DNA of 64,000 nucleotides from Bacillus sp. MUM 116 (GTDB taxonomy: Bacteria > Bacillota > Bacilli > Bacillales > Cytobacillaceae), in the NCBI RefSeq assembly GCF_001866655.1, contig NZ_MLYR01000005.1:62001-126000 (forward strand), in the 5' to 3' direction. The notes beneath the pieces were generated by a model. That model was not told where the DNA came from. It did not search any database and worked only from the letters and a program-made list of their open reading frames with translations. Below, piece after piece: positions 9,028-17,772 of this stretch (positions are counted from its first letter, which is position 1; every line of letters begins with the position of its first letter). Made by a program: the position numbers and the translations under genes.

Positions 9028-9567
9028 ATGAAGTTCAAATGGATGGTAATAGCTTGTTTGCTAGCTATTGTTTTTGAAATGGTCCCTGGTGTGTACATGA
9101 CTGGATCCGCTGCAACTCAAGAGAACCATCTTGAACAGCAATCGACGGAGCCTCTGCAATTAACGGTTATTTTACAAAGGGTATATTTGGACGGGGAAAT
9201 AAGTGAAGTAGTGGTTCAAGAAACAAGCTGGTCACCTGAAAATTTTTGGGCAAAATATGATCAATGGCAACTCGTTGAACGAGATGGAGAAAAATTCGTT
9301 TTTCGTAAAAAAGTAGATGATATTTCTCCTTTGCTAAAAGCAAATGGTTATTTCGGTATCACGAATGAAGGGGTGTTGACCATCTTTAACGGCAGACCGG
9401 GACTCTCAAGAATTATCCAATCATTTTTTCAAATAGATATTAAGAAACTTGAAAGTAAAAAACAGGAAGAACTTCTGCAAGGAATTCCCATCAAAACAAA
9501 GGATCGATATGTAGAAGTATTGGAAACTTTCAAGCATTACTCGACAAAGGTAACGTCAAAAAATTAA
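9028..9567 (+). CDS. bofC: BofC, forespore intercompartmental signalling factor
   Basis: 179 aa with an N-terminal signal segment (residues 1-28) and the BofC segments PLQLTVILQRVYLDGE, FVFRKKVDDISPL, NGYFGITNEGVL and IQSFFQIDI. In B. subtilis BofC is made in the forespore under sigma-G and exported to the intermembrane space. There it delays SpoIVB, the protease that triggers pro-sigma-K processing. The gene precedes ruvAB, as in B. subtilis. The ribosome-binding site is AAAGAGGTG. Confidence 0.92.
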   Translation: MKFKWMVIACLLAIVFEMVPGVYMTGSAATQENHLEQQSTEPLQLTVILQRVYLDGEISEVVVQETSWSPENFWAKYDQWQLVERDGEKFVFRKKVDDISPLLKANGYFGITNEGVLTIFNGRPGLSRIIQSFFQIDIKKLESKKQEELLQGIPIKTKDRYVEVLETFKHYSTKVTSKN

Positions 9568-9582
9568 TATTTCAATGTGAAA

Positions 9583-9618
9583 ATCAGACTGATGCCGTAA
9601 ATCAGCCTGTTTTTTTTC
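9583..9618 (+). terminator. Terminator after bofC
   Basis: CAGACTGAT pairs with ATCAGCCTG (one mismatch) and is followed by eight T residues. Confidence 0.75.
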
Positions 9619-9672
9619 GCTAAAAAACAGTTTATTTGCGTACCGAAGCAATTTATGTGCGTTCAGAGCAAA
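9610..9672 (+). repeat. Mini-array with 21-bp period (TTTATNTGCGT word)
   Basis: TTTATTTGCGT starts at 9631 and TTTATGTGCGT at 9652, 21 bp apart. A degenerate unit at 9610 keeps CG at the same offset. It sits between the bofC terminator and ruvA. Confidence 0.65.
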
Positions 9673-9748
9673 CTTAGGTAATTTTCTTCAAAACCCCTGA
9701 ATTTTTATGATAAAATGAAATTTAGTCCAACTTGGGGAGAGAAGAGCA

Positions 9749-10363
9749 TTGTTTGAATTTATTAAAGGGACCGTTGAATTTGTCGGGCCTGAATATATTG
9801 TCATTGAAAACGGCGGAATCGGGTATCAAATCTCAACTCCTAACCCGTTTATATACTCTGGTAAAATGGATACGATGGTCACGGTCTATACCTACCATTA
9901 TGTCCGAGAAGATATGATGGCCTTGTACGGATTTACTACAAGAGAAGAGAAAAGACTTTTCACCAAATTATTAAATGTTTCCGGGATTGGACCTAAAGGT
10001 GCGCTTGCCATTCTTGCCTCCGGTGAAGTGCAGCAGGTTGTTTCAGCTATCGAAAATGAAGATGAAGGCTTTCTAGTCAAATTTCCGGGAGTAGGTAAAA
10101 AAACAGCGAGACAAATGATTCTTGATTTAAAAGGGAAATTACAGGACATTGTTCCCGATTATTTTCCAAATCTATTTAATGCCGACCAATTTGCAGCAAA
10201 ACAAATGAAACAAGAAAACACCGCATTGGAAGAGGCCATACTCGCCCTTAAAGCCCTCGGCTACTCCGAAAAGGAAATCAAAAAGATTTCTCCGGAACTG
10301 CAAAAAGAAACACTTTCAACCGACCAATACATTAAAAAAGCCTTGCAGCGGCTTTTAAAATAA
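9749..10363 (+). CDS. ruvA: Holliday junction DNA helicase subunit RuvA
   Basis: Junction-binding subunit (204 aa) that targets the RuvB motor to Holliday junctions. The N-terminal OB fold ([12 protein letters not shown]) is followed by helix-hairpin-helix motifs ([13 protein letters not shown] near 75 and [13 protein letters not shown] near 110) and a C-terminal RuvB-binding domain. TTG at 9749 is used after GGGGAGA, with normal spacing. It is 11 bp ahead of ruvB. Confidence 0.97.
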   Translation: MFEFIKGTVEFVGPEYIVIENGGIGYQISTPNPFIYSGKMDTMVTVYTYHYVREDMMALYGFTTREEKRLFTKLLNVSGIGPKGALAILASGEVQQVVSAIENEDEGFLVKFPGVGKKTARQMILDLKGKLQDIVPDYFPNLFNADQFAAKQMKQENTALEEAILALKALGYSEKEIKKISPELQKETLSTDQYIKKALQRLLK

Positions 10364-10374
10364 GGTGATGATTC

Positions 10375-11376
10375 ATGGAGGAAAGAATTATTTCGAGTGA
10401 AGCGAATCAGAACGAAATAAGTATGGAACAAAGTCTCCGACCGCAGAACTTAAAACAATATATCGGCCAAACCCAAGTAAAAGAAAATCTCGAGGTTTTT
10501 ATTGAGGCAGCAAGACAAAGGAAAGAATCACTTGATCATGTTCTCTTATATGGACCGCCGGGATTGGGGAAAACTACACTTGCGGTCATTATTGCCAATG
10601 AAATGGGAGTAAATATTCGTACCACTTCTGGGCCGGCGATCGAACGCCCCGGCGATTTGGCTGCCATCCTCACGGCTCTTGAACCGGGTGATGTTCTCTT
10701 TATTGATGAAATCCATCGTCTACCCCGTTCCATTGAGGAAGTGCTCTATCCGGCAATGGAGGATTTTTGTCTGGATATCGTGATTGGAAAAGGTCCTAGT
10801 GCTCGTTCCGTCCGCCTTGATTTGCCGCCGTTTACCCTTGTTGGGGCGACAACAAGGGCTGGTTCGTTATCTGCGCCACTCAGGGACAGATTTGGAGTTT
10901 TAAGCCGTCTCGAGTATTATAAGGAAGACCAATTAAAGAATATTGTCCTTCGCACAGCTGAACTATTCGAAACGGAAATTGACGAGCAATCAGCGATGGA
11001 AATTGCAAGAAGGGCGCGGGGGACCCCGAGGATTGCCAACCGCCTGCTGAGAAGGATCCGCGATTTTGCACAGGTCAAGGGAAACGGCACCATTCATCTG
11101 CTGCTTGCAAAGGATGCATTGGACCTCTTGCAGGTTGACCGGCTTGGTTTGGACCATATCGATCATAAACTGCTAAAAGGAATTATCGAAAAATTCCGCG
11201 GCGGGCCCGTTGGACTTGATACCATTGCAGCATCGATTGGGGAAGAAGCTGAAACAATTGAAGATGTGTATGAGCCTTATCTCCTGCAGATTGGCTTTTT
11301 GCAAAGAACACCAAGAGGGAGAGTTGTAACCCAGGCTGTGTATCATCATTTTGGCATGGAGGTGCCTGAACAGTGA
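10375..11376 (+). CDS. ruvB: Holliday junction DNA helicase RuvB
   Basis: AAA+ ATPase (333 aa) that drives branch migration. Walker [10 protein letters not shown] (about 61), Walker [10 protein letters not shown] (about 112), sensor GATTRAG (about 158), arginine finger region and a C-terminal winged helix are visible. The TGA stop overlaps the GTG start of the DUF2905 gene by four bases. Confidence 0.98.
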   Translation: MEERIISSEANQNEISMEQSLRPQNLKQYIGQTQVKENLEVFIEAARQRKESLDHVLLYGPPGLGKTTLAVIIANEMGVNIRTTSGPAIERPGDLAAILTALEPGDVLFIDEIHRLPRSIEEVLYPAMEDFCLDIVIGKGPSARSVRLDLPPFTLVGATTRAGSLSAPLRDRFGVLSRLEYYKEDQLKNIVLRTAELFETEIDEQSAMEIARRARGTPRIANRLLRRIRDFAQVKGNGTIHLLLAKDALDLLQVDRLGLDHIDHKLLKGIIEKFRGGPVGLDTIAASIGEEAETIEDVYEPYLLQIGFLQRTPRGRVVTQAVYHHFGMEVPEQ

Positions 11377-11579
11377 CCGGACTATCCAAAGCATTAATGA
11401 TTATCGGTGCCATTATTTTTATTATTGGTTTCCTAATGCCATATTTGCATCTGGGTAAGCTTCCGGGCGACATTGTCATCAAGAAAGGGAATGCGACATT
11501 CTTTTTCCCAATCGTTTCATCCATCATCGTTAGCATTGTTTTATCTTTAATTTTTTACTTCATAGGAAGATTTCGATAA
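11373..11579 (+). CDS. DUF2905 small membrane protein
   Basis: 68 aa with two membrane helices (about 5-22 and 46-65) joined by the conserved [21 protein letters not shown] segment typical of DUF2905. GTG start with a GTGA overlap with ruvB, so it is translationally coupled. Found between ruvB and queA in many Bacillaceae. No function is known. Confidence 0.85.
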   Translation: MTGLSKALMIIGAIIFIIGFLMPYLHLGKLPGDIVIKKGNATFFFPIVSSIIVSIVLSLIFYFIGRFR

Positions 11580-11596
11580 AGTAAGGATGTAATAAC

Positions 11597-12625
11597 ATGA
11601 AAATAGACTTATTTGATTTTGAGTTGCCTGAAGAATTGATTGCACAAGTCCCATTGAAAAATCGAACAGACAGCAGATTGATGGTGTTAAATAAAGAATC
11701 AGGCGAAATTAAGCATGAGATTTTTAAAAATGTGACCGAATATTTGCGTGAAGGGGATTGCCTTATATTAAATGACACCAAGGTATTGCCTGCACGCCTT
11801 TTTGGCGTAAAAAAGGACACAGGTGCTAAAATTGAAGTGCTTCTGTTAAAACAGCTTGAAGGCAACAAGTGGGAAACACTTGTAAAACCTGCAAAAAGAG
11901 TAAAAGAGGGAACAGAAATTGATTTTGGAGACGGACTGCTTACGGCTGTTTGTACGGAAACCTCTGAGCATGGCGGCCGTGTATTTGACTTCAAGTTTGA
12001 GGGGATTTTTTATGAAGTATTGGATCGATTAGGGGAAATGCCTCTTCCTCCATACATTAAGGAGCAGTTAGAGGATCGTGATCGTTACCAAACCGTGTAT
12101 GCCCGCGAGCCGGGATCTGCTGCTGCCCCGACAGCAGGTCTTCACTTTACCGAGGAATTATTGAAAGAAATCAAGGAAAAAGGGGTTCATATTGCGTTTA
12201 TTACCCTGCATGTCGGACTTGGGACATTTCGTCCTGTAAGTGCTGACGATATTTTAGAACATGACATGCATTCCGAATACTATATGATGACAGGAGAAAC
12301 GGCCCAATTATTGAATGATGTTAAAAAGAGCGGGGGAAGAATTATTTCCGTTGGGACAACCTCGACCCGTACGCTTGAAACCATCGCATCACAGAATGAC
12401 GGACAATTTGTTGCAGGCAGCGGTTGGACAAGTATCTTTATTTACCCGGGATATGAATATAAGGCGATTGACGGTTTAATAACGAATTTCCATTTGCCCA
12501 AATCAACCTTAATCATGCTTGTCAGTGCTTTAGCTGGAAGAGAAAATGTTTTGCATGCCTATAATACAGCTGTAAAAGAACGTTATCGTTTCTTTAGCTT
12601 CGGCGATGCAATGCTGATTATCTAG
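11597..12625 (+). CDS. queA: S-adenosylmethionine:tRNA ribosyltransferase-isomerase
   Basis: 342 aa. Moves the ribosyl group of SAM onto preQ1 in tRNA to form epoxyqueuosine at G34 of GUN-reading tRNAs. Family segments are [14 protein letters not shown] at the start, [12 protein letters not shown] near 178, [10 protein letters not shown] near 202, and [10 protein letters not shown] and the C-terminal FGDAMLI. It is 28 bp ahead of tgt, which acts one step earlier. Confidence 0.97.
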   Translation: MKIDLFDFELPEELIAQVPLKNRTDSRLMVLNKESGEIKHEIFKNVTEYLREGDCLILNDTKVLPARLFGVKKDTGAKIEVLLLKQLEGNKWETLVKPAKRVKEGTEIDFGDGLLTAVCTETSEHGGRVFDFKFEGIFYEVLDRLGEMPLPPYIKEQLEDRDRYQTVYAREPGSAAAPTAGLHFTEELLKEIKEKGVHIAFITLHVGLGTFRPVSADDILEHDMHSEYYMMTGETAQLLNDVKKSGGRIISVGTTSTRTLETIASQNDGQFVAGSGWTSIFIYPGYEYKAIDGLITNFHLPKSTLIMLVSALAGRENVLHAYNTAVKERYRFFSFGDAMLII

Positions 12626-12632
12626 TCAGTGA

Positions 12633-13793
<1,161 letters not shown>

Positions 13794-13823
13794 TAGATGT
13801 TTTTTGAAAGGAGGGAAATGTAG

Positions 13824-14135
13824 ATGCAAGGAATTGGTACACTTTTACCATTAATTTTGATGTTTGTGTTGTTTTATTTCTTATTAATTCGCCCGCAGCA
13901 AAAGCGCCAAAAAAACACGCAGAATATGCAAAGCAGTTTAAAAAAGGGTGATAAGGTTGTCACGATTGGCGGCCTTCACGGCTTTATTGATTCCATTGAC
14001 GATAACAAAGCTGTTATCAAATGTGGAGACGGCAGCCGTCTAACTTATGACCGTTCAGCGATCCGTGAAGTAACGGAACAAAGCAAAGCGGCCAGCACTG
14101 AAACTTCAAAAGATGTTAGTCTTGAAAAAAAATAA
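13824..14135 (+). CDS. yajC: Preprotein translocase accessory protein YajC
   Basis: 103 aa with one N-terminal membrane helix (about 5-22), the family signature FYFLLIRPQQKRQK, and a small cytoplasmic domain (GDKVVTIGGLHGFIDSI). Works alongside SecDF, which is encoded 3.6 kb downstream. AAAGGAGGG site. A bidirectional terminator follows, facing yrzE. Confidence 0.95.
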   Translation: MQGIGTLLPLILMFVLFYFLLIRPQQKRQKNTQNMQSSLKKGDKVVTIGGLHGFIDSIDDNKAVIKCGDGSRLTYDRSAIREVTEQSKAASTETSKDVSLEKK

Positions 14136-14138
14136 AAA

Positions 14139-14176
14139 GCAAAAAAGGGAGCCTATCCATACTAGGCTTCCTTTTT
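14139..14176. terminator. Bidirectional terminator between yajC and yrzE
   Basis: AAAAAAGGGAGCCTA pairs with TAGGCTTCCTTTTT, A-run on one side and T-run on the other, between convergent genes. Confidence 0.85.
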
Positions 14177-14181
14177 ACATT

Positions 14182-14574
14182 TTAAGCTGTTCTAGAATTA
14201 TTGTTCGTAGCGATATTCACTCCAAGGATACCGCCCATCATGGCAATCAGTGTATAGCAGGTATGATAAATAATCTGGTCGAAAGTAAAGAGCTTGTCAT
14301 ATCCTAAGTATTGAAATAAGAAGACTATGAGTGAATAAATCAAACCTGTTACTCCCCCAATTAACCATCCTTTTTCTTTTCTTTTCCCTCCAGATAGAAA
14401 ACCTCCGCCAAATAATGCGATAAAGGATAAGGCAGTAATAATATATTGGAGCGACGCTTCCCGAGTGTAGGTAAATTTAAGAATTAACGAAACAATCAGG
14501 CTGCTAATTGCTGCAAAAACGAAAATAAAAATAAGCCCGTATAAAACTGATGTACCAAAGCTTTTTGATTCGAT
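14182..14574 (-). CDS. yrzE: YrzE-like TIGR04086 membrane protein, no canonical start codon
   Basis: About 130 aa, four hydrophobic segments: FGTSVLYGLIFIFVFAAISS, QYIITALSFIALFGGG, GWLIGGVTGLIYSLIVFLF and YTLIAMMGGILG. The fold and position (between yajC and yrbG) fit the TIGR04086/YrzE family. The frame is open from a TGA at about 14590, but there is no ATG, GTG or TTG before the first helix. A good AGGGGGA site sits about nine bases ahead of ATC at 14574, so ATC initiation (MESKSFGTS) is the best guess. A base change or a sequencing error in the start codon is the alternative. Confidence 0.75.
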   Translation of the reverse strand: MESKSFGTSVLYGLIFIFVFAAISSLIVSLILKFTYTREASLQYIITALSFIALFGGGFLSGGKRKEKGWLIGGVTGLIYSLIVFLFQYLGYDKLFTFDQIIYHTCYTLIAMMGGILGVNIATNNNSRTA

Positions 14575-14799
14575 TTTAACTCTCCCCCTTCAATGTCTTT
14601 AGGCAGTCTATATCATTCCTGTATAGCTCCATACTTAGTGAGGATATACAGAAAGTTCCTTAGTACAAGCATATTCATGACAGATATAATGTAGAATAAA
14701 AAAAATTGGTCACCTTTTGTTGTTGGGGAATTATTCCACTTGTTATTCCTGAAAGATTGTAAACAATAAAATAGAATGCATCAAAAGGGGCGACATACT

Positions 14800-15462
14800 G
14801 TGGGAGTATACTGGACTATTATATTTCGGACCTTTTTTTTCTATTTGCTTATCTTGGTTATTTTCCGGCTAATGGGTAAACGGGAAATTGGTGAGTTAAG
14901 CATACTTGATTTAGTTGTATTTGTTATGATAGGCGAAATGGCAGTAATTTCCATCGATAATACGGATGAACCTCTGTTTCATACCGCTTTACCCATGGCT
15001 TTATTAATGCTTATTCAAATTTTATTGGCCATTGTTTCATTAAAAAGCAAAAAATTTCGTAATCTTGTTGATGGCCAACCAACAATTATCATCAACAGAG
15101 GAAAAATTGATGAAGTAGCCATGAGAAAGCAGCGCTACAATTTTGATGATTTAATGTCCCAATTGCGAGAAAAGGACATTCGCAGTATTGGTGATGTTGA
15201 ATTTGCAATTTTGGAGTCATCCGGTACATTATCCGTAATTGAAAAAGTAAAAGATCAGCAAAAGAAGAGTTCTAAAAATGGTGATATTACGATTCCATTA
15301 ATCATGGATGGTCAAATTGATGAAGAAAATTTGCAAAGAATAAACAAAACAAACCTTTGGCTGCGGCAAGAATTAAAAAAGAAGGGCTACAAAGACATAA
15401 AAAAAATCTCCTTTTGCAGTTATGAAAATGGGAAGTTCTTTATCGATATGCAGGATGAATAG
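14800..15462 (+). CDS. yrbG: DUF421/YetF-type membrane protein YrbG
   Basis: 220 aa from GTG 14800, nine bases after AAAAGGGG (an upstream in-frame ATG at 14776 precedes that site and is disfavoured). Three N-terminal membrane helices include the conserved MGKREIGELSILDLVVFVMI stretch (about 27-46). A cytoplasmic DUF421 domain follows, with QPTIIINRGKIDE and LREKDIRSIGDVEFAILE. The family includes YetF, YdfS and YrbG; some members are linked to spores. Its stop codon lies in the first bases of a dispersed repeat. Confidence 0.88.
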   Translation: MGVYWTIIFRTFFFYLLILVIFRLMGKREIGELSILDLVVFVMIGEMAVISIDNTDEPLFHTALPMALLMLIQILLAIVSLKSKKFRNLVDGQPTIIINRGKIDEVAMRKQRYNFDDLMSQLREKDIRSIGDVEFAILESSGTLSVIEKVKDQQKKSSKNGDITIPLIMDGQIDEENLQRINKTNLWLRQELKKKGYKDIKKISFCSYENGKFFIDMQDE

Positions 15463-15586
15463 AAAAGCGGAAGCGCCTGTTCAGCCCCGACAAGCGCTGG
15501 AGGTCCTGCCGGTGAAGTCGTTTTTTGACTTCATCGGCAGGACCGAAGTGACCTCGAGGGGCTAGGCGCTAGAGCTGGACAATTCT
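15461..15586 (+). repeat. Dispersed GC-rich intergenic repeat, copy 2
   Basis: Starts AGAAAAGCGGAAGCGCC and ends AGAGCTGGACAATTCT, opposite in orientation to copy 1. Its centre (15502-15544) is a long hairpin in which GGTCCTGCCG and TGAAGTC pair with GACTTCA and CGGCAGGACC around a T-rich loop. It begins at the stop codon of yrbG. Confidence 0.85.
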
Positions 15587-15641
15587 TGAAGACGAAAAAG
15601 TCTTTATTCCTATAGATAGCCAAGTGCGTGTCTTCAATGGT

Positions 15642-17195
15642 CTACCTAAAAGCAAATAACTTTCCAATAATCGGAATTCTCTTTAGGTCCTCTTTATTTA
15701 ACAGCTTAAGAATAAACAATAGGACGATATAGATGATTGACATTCCAGCTGTTGAGCTTATAACACGAATAACTAAAAATTGACCGTTTAAAAAATGGTC
15801 AAACAGGAAGTACCCAACCCAGCCGGATATTCCCATGGCGATAAATGCTTTTACGTAATCACGAATATAAAAGGAAAAGGCAATTTTCTTTAAAACAGTG
15901 GCAAAATGAAGGATGGTGACCAAAACAAATCCGACGATTATTCCTAATGCTGCCCCAGTGATGCCGAAGGATGGCTGGGAGGCAAGCAAAAAGATAACAG
16001 CGGTTTTGACAACCGCTCCGATCAGACTGTTAATCATCGCAGCCCTTGCCAAATTTAATGCCTGCAAAACCGCTTGTAGCGGACCCTGATAGTAATAAAA
16101 CAAGAAAAACGGTGCCATTAAACGAATAAAATAAGAACCATTTGATGAACCATACATAATTTTCATTAATGGATCAGCAAGTACATAAAGGATAATCACC
16201 GCAAGGCCGCCGGATAGAAATGCCAGCCGTAATGCCTGCTGAAGACGATATTCAATTAATTTATGGTTGTTTTGAGAATTGGCTTCACTAATAGCCGGAA
16301 CCAAAGAAGTTGCCAAGGAAAATGTAATAAAGGATGGGAGCATTAACAATGGCAATGCATATCCCGTTAAGGCACCATATTGCTTGGTCGCTTCCACTGC
16401 TGCCACTCCCGCGATTGCTAAGCTATTGGCAACAACAATTGGTTCAAAAAACCATGCAACCGAACCAATCATCCTGCTTCCCATCGTCGGAACAGCAATC
16501 TCCATTAAATCTTTGAAGGTTTTTTTTCCGGTATAAGCAAATTTAAAAAAGTTTTTCCGAAGGCGGAATCGTTTTTTAAGCTTAAATGAGGTCATTAAAT
16601 AGACAAGGGAGAAAAGTTCACCGATGACTGCTGAAACCATTGCGGCTGCTGCAGCATATTCAACTCCATAAGGGATAAACGCTTTTGTCATCACTGCAAT
16701 CAATGTAATTCTCACAAGTTGTTCTAATATTTGTGAGTTTGCAGATGGGCGCATGTTTTGTCTACCTTGGAAATATCCTCGTAAAACGGAAGAGACGGCA
16801 ATGACCGGTACCACTGGAGCTATCGCAACAAGAGGATAGTAGGTCCTCGGATCAGTGAAAAGGGTAGTTGAAAGAATCGGCGCCAATAAAATTAATGCTG
16901 GAGTAAAAATGAGTGATAATGAAAGGGTTGTCGCCAATGAAACAACCAGTATTTTTTTAATTTCCTTATGGTCACCCCTTGCTTCCGCTTCCGCAATATT
17001 TTTCGAAATAGCAACAGGGAGTCCGAATTGCGTGATGGTAACAACCAGGATGAAAGTCGGAAAGGCCATCATATAGAGGCCAACGCCTTCTTCCCCTATA
17101 CTTCTAGCTATTACGATCCGATTAATGAAGCCTAAAACTCTTGTAATCAGGCCTGCGATTAATAGGATAAAAGTCCCTTTTAAAAACTTCGACAT
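15642..17195 (-). CDS. spoVB: Stage V sporulation protein B, polysaccharide-lipid flippase family
   Basis: 517 aa, about 14 membrane helices of the MOP superfamily. The N-terminus MSKFLKGTFILLIAGLITR and the first helix pair with IARSIGEEGVGLYMMAFP are typical of SpoVB. Required for spore cortex synthesis in B. subtilis, presumably as a lipid-linked precursor transporter. AAGGTGGG site eight bases before the ATG. Position between yrbG and comN is as in B. subtilis. Confidence 0.94.
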   Translation of the reverse strand: MSKFLKGTFILLIAGLITRVLGFINRIVIARSIGEEGVGLYMMAFPTFILVVTITQFGLPVAISKNIAEAEARGDHKEIKKILVVSLATTLSLSLIFTPALILLAPILSTTLFTDPRTYYPLVAIAPVVPVIAVSSVLRGYFQGRQNMRPSANSQILEQLVRITLIAVMTKAFIPYGVEYAAAAAMVSAVIGELFSLVYLMTSFKLKKRFRLRKNFFKFAYTGKKTFKDLMEIAVPTMGSRMIGSVAWFFEPIVVANSLAIAGVAAVEATKQYGALTGYALPLLMLPSFITFSLATSLVPAISEANSQNNHKLIEYRLQQALRLAFLSGGLAVIILYVLADPLMKIMYGSSNGSYFIRLMAPFFLFYYYQGPLQAVLQALNLARAAMINSLIGAVVKTAVIFLLASQPSFGITGAALGIIVGFVLVTILHFATVLKKIAFSFYIRDYVKAFIAMGISGWVGYFLFDHFLNGQFLVIRVISSTAGMSIIYIVLLFILKLLNKEDLKRIPIIGKLFAFR

Positions 17196-17328
17196 TCAAC
17201 TTCCCACCTTCTCAAAAAAGAAGAATTCATATACAATTAACTATATGCACCATGGTGGACAAAGCATGACAAGCTGATGTGTTTTTTAGAAAAACAGATA
17301 GGATGACATATATGGGGGGCAAGTTGGG

Positions 17329-17625
17329 ATGGAGAATCGCCATGCATACGATCATTTTCGTTCTCAGGTGAAGCCGGCATTAACAAGCAAACTTACCGAA
17401 TTTCAAATACTCGGCTATAATTCGGTTACGGAAAACGGATTGTGGGAATTTTTGCAAAAGAAAAAATGGAAAAAGGTAAAGGATGAAATCTATTTACATG
17501 AAATCATTCAGGATATTCTCGCTGTTAAAGTAAGTGATTACATGAGTTTTGCAACAATCGAAGCCTATAAGTCAGCTGATTTCTCTTTAGAGGATGAAAA
17601 TGCGTGGAAGGAACTGCTGAAATAG
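17329..17625 (+). CDS. comN: ComN-like post-transcriptional regulator
   Basis: 98 aa soluble protein. Segments QVKPALTSKLTEFQILGYNSV, LWEFLQKKKWKK and LHEIIQDILAVKVSDYMSF are characteristic of the ComN (YrzD) family, which in B. subtilis controls comE mRNA. Located between spoVB and secDF as in B. subtilis. The ribosome-binding site (GGGGGGC) is distant and weak. No gene it regulates lies in this window. Confidence 0.8.
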   Translation: MENRHAYDHFRSQVKPALTSKLTEFQILGYNSVTENGLWEFLQKKKWKKVKDEIYLHEIIQDILAVKVSDYMSFATIEAYKSADFSLEDENAWKELLK

Positions 17626-17661
17626 AGCTCCATCTTTACAAAGTCTTCATATTATTGTAAA

Positions 17662-17690
17662 TTGACAGTCCTTCCATATTATCTCATAAT
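17662..17690 (+). promoter_or_regulatory. Sigma-A promoter of secDF
   Basis: TTGACA (17662-17667), 17-bp spacer, CATAAT (17685-17690), about 80 bp before the start codon. Confidence 0.65.
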
Positions 17691-17772
17691 GAAGGCAATG
17701 GATTTTTCATTAATGTTTTAGGCTTGTACGTTATAGTGCTTTGTCTTATGCCTAAGGAGGAAGAAATACATA

